DNA from: Lampris incognitus
Lineage: Eukaryota; Chordata; Actinopteri; Lampriformes; Lampridae
Reading direction: 5' to 3'
Length of the DNA: 64,000 nucleotides
Assembly: GCF_029633865.1 (NCBI RefSeq)
Contig: NC_079214.1
Location: 35,873,565-35,937,564 of the forward strand
The notes under the pieces were generated by a model. It was not told the origin of the DNA, did not search any database, and saw only the letters and a program-made list of their open reading frames with translations. The translations under genes were made by a program, and so were the position numbers. Below, one piece after another: positions 60,534 through 64,000 of the stretch (positions are counted from its first letter, which is position 1; every line of letters begins with the position of its first letter).

Positions 60534-60594
60534 GTGTGTGTGTGTGTGTGTGTGTGTTGTGTGTGTGCGTGCATGCCTGTGTGTGTGTGTGTAT
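60534..60594. repeat. (GT)n microsatellite, interrupted
   Basis: GT units broken by TGCGTGCATGCC, just outside the second Tc1 element. Confidence 0.95.
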
Positions 60595-61331
60595 CAATAA
60601 CATCTATTTGTTTGAAAAAAAAAACAACTAGTAGTTGAATATAAAATAGGACATTGTGATAATGTGAATTGCTGACAGATAATAGCTCATGTAAAAAGCT
60701 GCTGTACATGACAGAAAATGACACAGAAGTTAAACAGTGCAATCAGTGCTTAGGATGCTAAATTATTATTAATTATTTTTATTTTGTTACTTCAATCTTT
60801 AGTTAATAATCCTAGGACTTGATGATTAAAATATTAATTTCATTTCATACATCTGTTGGCATCCGACATAAAACTTTGCCAAACCATTATGCGGATTGAC
60901 AAGACCATACCGGATCTATCAAGACTCCATGCTGGATCATTTCAAGGTCTGGATTGACAGTGATCGTCATTGGTGCTGTGCCTTCACAGGGCACTGATGG
61001 AAACTATAAAATCCACTGTGGTGACCCCTGAGAAACAAGGAACAAGCTGAAAGAAGAAGAAGAATTTGATGCATCTGTTGTGTTATCCATCCACTCAGGA
61101 TTCATCAGAGAATGCAGAGAGATGAGTGCATGGGGGCCATGGATGCCTCCCCAACCCATTCCTATTGCTGGCTGCTTGCTACACACACACATCTCTAACA
61201 GGAACACTGACTCAGACTGTCGCAATAAAATCTAATCAAATCACTACCAATGAACTAACATGGTCACAGTGTTACAGGAAATAATTCACAACACCATATT
61301 AACCAAACCACAGCAGCAGTGTGACATAGAG
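60595..61331. other. No gene seen
   Basis: AT-rich sequence; no supported frame or repeat family. Confidence 0.5.
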
Positions 61332-61572
61332 CAGTGTTTCCCAACCCAGTCATCAAGGACCACCTATTCTGCAGATTTTCTTTGCAACCCTGAATAGGTA
61401 CCCGTTTGTAGTAATTCAACCAATCAGCAGTGAATGTCAGATTTTGCACACCTTGCATAATTCAGTGTTATGAGATGATTGGTTGAGTAAGTACAAGCAG
61501 GGCTACCTATGCAGGGTTACAATGAAAATCTGCAGGATAGGGGGTCCTTGAGGACTGGGTTGGGAAGCACAG
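61332..61572. mobile_element. hAT-type MITE
   Basis: A 241-bp non-coding element with long imperfect inverted repeats (CAGTGTTTCCCAACCCAGT ... ACTGGGTTGGGAAGCACAG) and perfect 8-bp direct repeats ACATAGAG on both sides (61324-61331 and 61573-61580). CAG termini with an 8-bp duplication are hallmarks of hAT elements. Confidence 0.9.
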
Positions 61573-62239
61573 ACATAGAGAGTAAGAAGACCATCTTCCA
61601 GCTGAAGGACTTGGTCTCAACCTCCCCATTGACAACAAGCATCTGCGGGGCTGAAGGATCCCGAGGCAAGACATTGAATCCCTACCAGCTCTAGGGCCAC
61701 TGTTCTACGGCTGACCCTCACCTCTGACCTCTACCTGTGGAGGGGCGGGGGGTGGGGGTGGGTGCAGGGAAGCAAAAACAGATAAATCTCTCCTTTTGGG
61801 AGGAATGGAGTATCAAAAGCTAACTGTACATCCTTAAAGCTACAATCCTCAAGATTACCATGCAAACAAATGTAGTTTTTGATACTTTCTATTGCTGTTA
61901 TACTTCAAGACAATAGCCTTTTTGTGAATATCTTATTCATGCAGGCTAATGGTCACTGTCAGGTGGGACTTTCCAGGAAAAATAATACAGCACGTAGTGT
62001 TCAATTCAGTATTCACTACAGCAGCCAAACATGAAAGAAGAAAGTAGGTAGTAGGGAGTTTGAAGAGGGAGCGAATCTGCTGTGGCCAACAAACAGACAT
62101 GGGAGCACAAGCTCATACGTCCTTCGCAAATTTATAGCGAAAATCCAGGCTCAACTATGTTTTCTTTGTTTTGCAGTGGGGAGGGTGCTGATGCAGCAGC
62201 GCCAGTGACCGTTTCATTTTGAATGGACTAAGAGCAAGT

Positions 62240-62278
62240 CAGTAGAGTCCTTGACACAGCCAGTCAAGGACTCTACTG
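62240..62278. repeat. Perfect 16-bp stem-loop
   Basis: CAGTAGAGTCCTTGAC and its exact complement, separated by 7 bases (ACAGCCA). Confidence 0.9.
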
Positions 62279-62667
62279 TCATTACCAGTAACACCAAGGG
62301 TATAGGTAGGTTCAATGAAAATGACAATCTATAGGACTGCAGCTTTAAACAGCTGCTTCCACAGTGTATCTGTGTGCTTCTAGTCTCAAATCAGAAGAAG
62401 GGCAGCGAAGTACTGGTGTCCTGAAAACCAGCCAGCTTAGAAAGTTTGAACACTGTGAAATGAGACAAAGTGTTGAAGTGCTTTCAGGTCGAATTATAAC
62501 AGTGCTGTTCAGTACAGTTGTAGTTTAGTTACATAAACATGATGACGAACTGCTGTGTAGAAATGTGAGTCAGACGGACACTTGGGAAGTGGGGGGAGGC
62601 TGGAGTGAGAGAATGTGGTGACTAGGAGTCCTCAACCCTGGCCAAATTGTGACCTCCAAACCCTATA

Positions 62668-62677
<10 letters not shown>

Positions 62678-62721
<44 letters not shown>
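62678..62721. repeat. (AC)n microsatellite
   Basis: About 22 uninterrupted AC units. Confidence 0.97.
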
Positions 62722-62724
<3 letters not shown>

Positions 62725-63363
62725 ATTCCCCTCCACTTTTCCCAAATGTTTCCCAAGAAAGCTCATCTCTGCTCATGGGTACAATGACTCACTCACTCAG
62801 GGACATCTGCTGGTTTTGTGTCTCATGGTCTGTTTCTCTTCAACACACACCCTAAATAGTGAACATTTCTAAATTCTGTAAAAGGATATGTTTGGTCGTG
62901 GTGGCGGGGTGGGGGGTGTAGGAAATGTTGATTCATGCTATCTAAAGCCAAGGTTATTGCACCTGTAAAACCCAAGAGGTCAGAGTTACCGATTCAGTTT
63001 TGAGCCTCGGTCCCTCTGAGCATCCTTTCTCTGCCTATCTGAGTAGCTGTTCCCATCTGTCACTGGACATTTGTGAAGATACAACCCCACCCCCCTCAAA
63101 ATAAGTATATAAATAAAATTATATATCTTGGTTTATGCAAAGCAAATTAATAGATAATTATAAATATTGTCAGAGTGGAATTGGTGGGCTGTATCAAAGG
63201 TATGCTATCACAAGACTATGAACGAATGGGGGACTGGGGGAATAGAGACAAGTGGCACTGCCCTTCAAAGAATAGATCAAGGCTTTAGATGGGAGCACTA
63301 GATTCATCTCTGTTCCCACTTCTGGCAGCCATATGATCGCTCAGTGAAATCTAAATCAGCCTA

Positions 63364-63404
<41 letters not shown>

Positions 63405-64000
63405 TGGACCTGCTGGTCAGAAAATCTGTCACATAGCCACTCACAAAGAGAATAATTTAATCTCTGAATAGCACCTTTCGCTTGCTTACACCATGTGTCA
63501 TCACATCAAACCGGAGCAGGGGTGCCACTAGAAGGGACACTGGCTGGCTATGTAGCCGCTGGGTAAGATGGGACAGAAAACTGCTCTGTACTGCCTTATC
63601 AATAGAGAGTCAAAACCAAGAGAGGAATGTTTCAACAAAGTCCCCTATAAAAATATTGTGTATAACATTTTTTTTTTTAAATGACAGTATATCACCATCA
63701 TCCCAGACCTTGCTTTTTCCTTCGTTTGTCTCTGTCAATGCGAAAACGATTCAGGCCCCTCAAACTGTATTTTACTGCTGAGAGTTTCGTGATGTGGGGG
63801 GCTTTTGCTGCTGTGACACATCGTGACCTCCCCTGGGCTTTGGGCACAGCGAGAGGAAAGGGGGAAAGGAGAAAAGACAAGGAGCAGGGAGTGTAAGGAA
63901 TGGCCTGGAGATTATTGCGTGGGTCTGTGCGTGTCTTCAGAGTGTTTAGTTGTGATTAGATGAGAGGAATCTCTTCGGTGGCTGGCCACCAATCTGCCTC

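Larger units (their letters stand above)
61573..64000. other. No gene seen; microsatellites and one perfect hairpin
   Basis: Contains AC runs (62678-62721 and 63367-63399), a G-rich stretch (61741-61765), an isolated stem-loop (62240-62278) and short unremarkable open frames. No conserved coding sequence is recognisable. Confidence 0.5.

Overview
The window is vertebrate, almost certainly teleost (ray-finned fish), nuclear DNA. It holds one recognisable host gene, basonuclin 1 (bnc1), split by GT-AG introns, surrounded by long CA/GT microsatellites and by repeat families typical of fish (Tc1-like transposons, a tRNA-derived SINE, hAT-like MITEs, L2-like LINE tails, Ty3/gypsy and ERV-like LTR elements). 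One 200-base run of N (48801-49000) marks an assembly gap. There are no bacterial-type genes, CRISPR arrays or ribosomal RNA genes.

Layout. 1-26495 is a retroelement and transposon graveyard. A decayed LINE is interrupted by an LTR element (683-10864, transcribed on the minus strand, 5-bp target duplication CCTGG, primer-binding site matching tRNA-Pro). That element keeps pieces of gag, has no pol, and carries an intronless piece of the host ubiquitin-ligase gene rnf20. Into the rnf20 piece a 6.75-kb DNA transposon has jumped (1554-8306). It has 16-bp perfect terminal repeats extended into about 550 bp of inverted repeat, a 3-bp target duplication, and one intact 1555-codon gene of no family I can name. 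This is the best candidate for an undescribed mobile system here. Next come a Tc1/IS630-like transposase split by an L2-like LINE tail (11600-13565), and then a Ty3/gypsy element (14682-26495, tRNA-Leu primer site, amber stops in gag and pol). The 5' LTR of the latter contains a second, complete gypsy element (21458-25854, tRNA-Trp primer site) with a textbook -1 ribosomal frameshift signal between gag and pol.

26496-30300 is intergenic with nothing recognisable. 30300-47430 is bnc1 on the minus strand: a tiny first coding exon (Met-Ala-Glu, 47422-47430), exons 2 and 3 carrying the conserved N-terminal domain, a 2.1-kb exon 4 with zinc-finger pair 1, the nuclear-localisation region and most of pair 2, and exon 5 with the end of pair 2 and pair 3. 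All junctions have GT-AG sites and matching phases, giving 1087 residues. Intron 3 holds a MITE. Introns 1 and 3 hold many microsatellites.

47437-64000 is the 5' flank of bnc1 and beyond: microsatellites, the gap, a decayed Tc1 element, an intact Tc1-family transposon with a 346-aa transposase (55185-56404), two tRNA-derived SINEs in opposite orientation (57008-57482 and 57676-58104), a second decayed Tc1 element broken by a retroposon-like insertion that includes a THAP-domain relic, and a hAT-type MITE. No second host gene could be supported.
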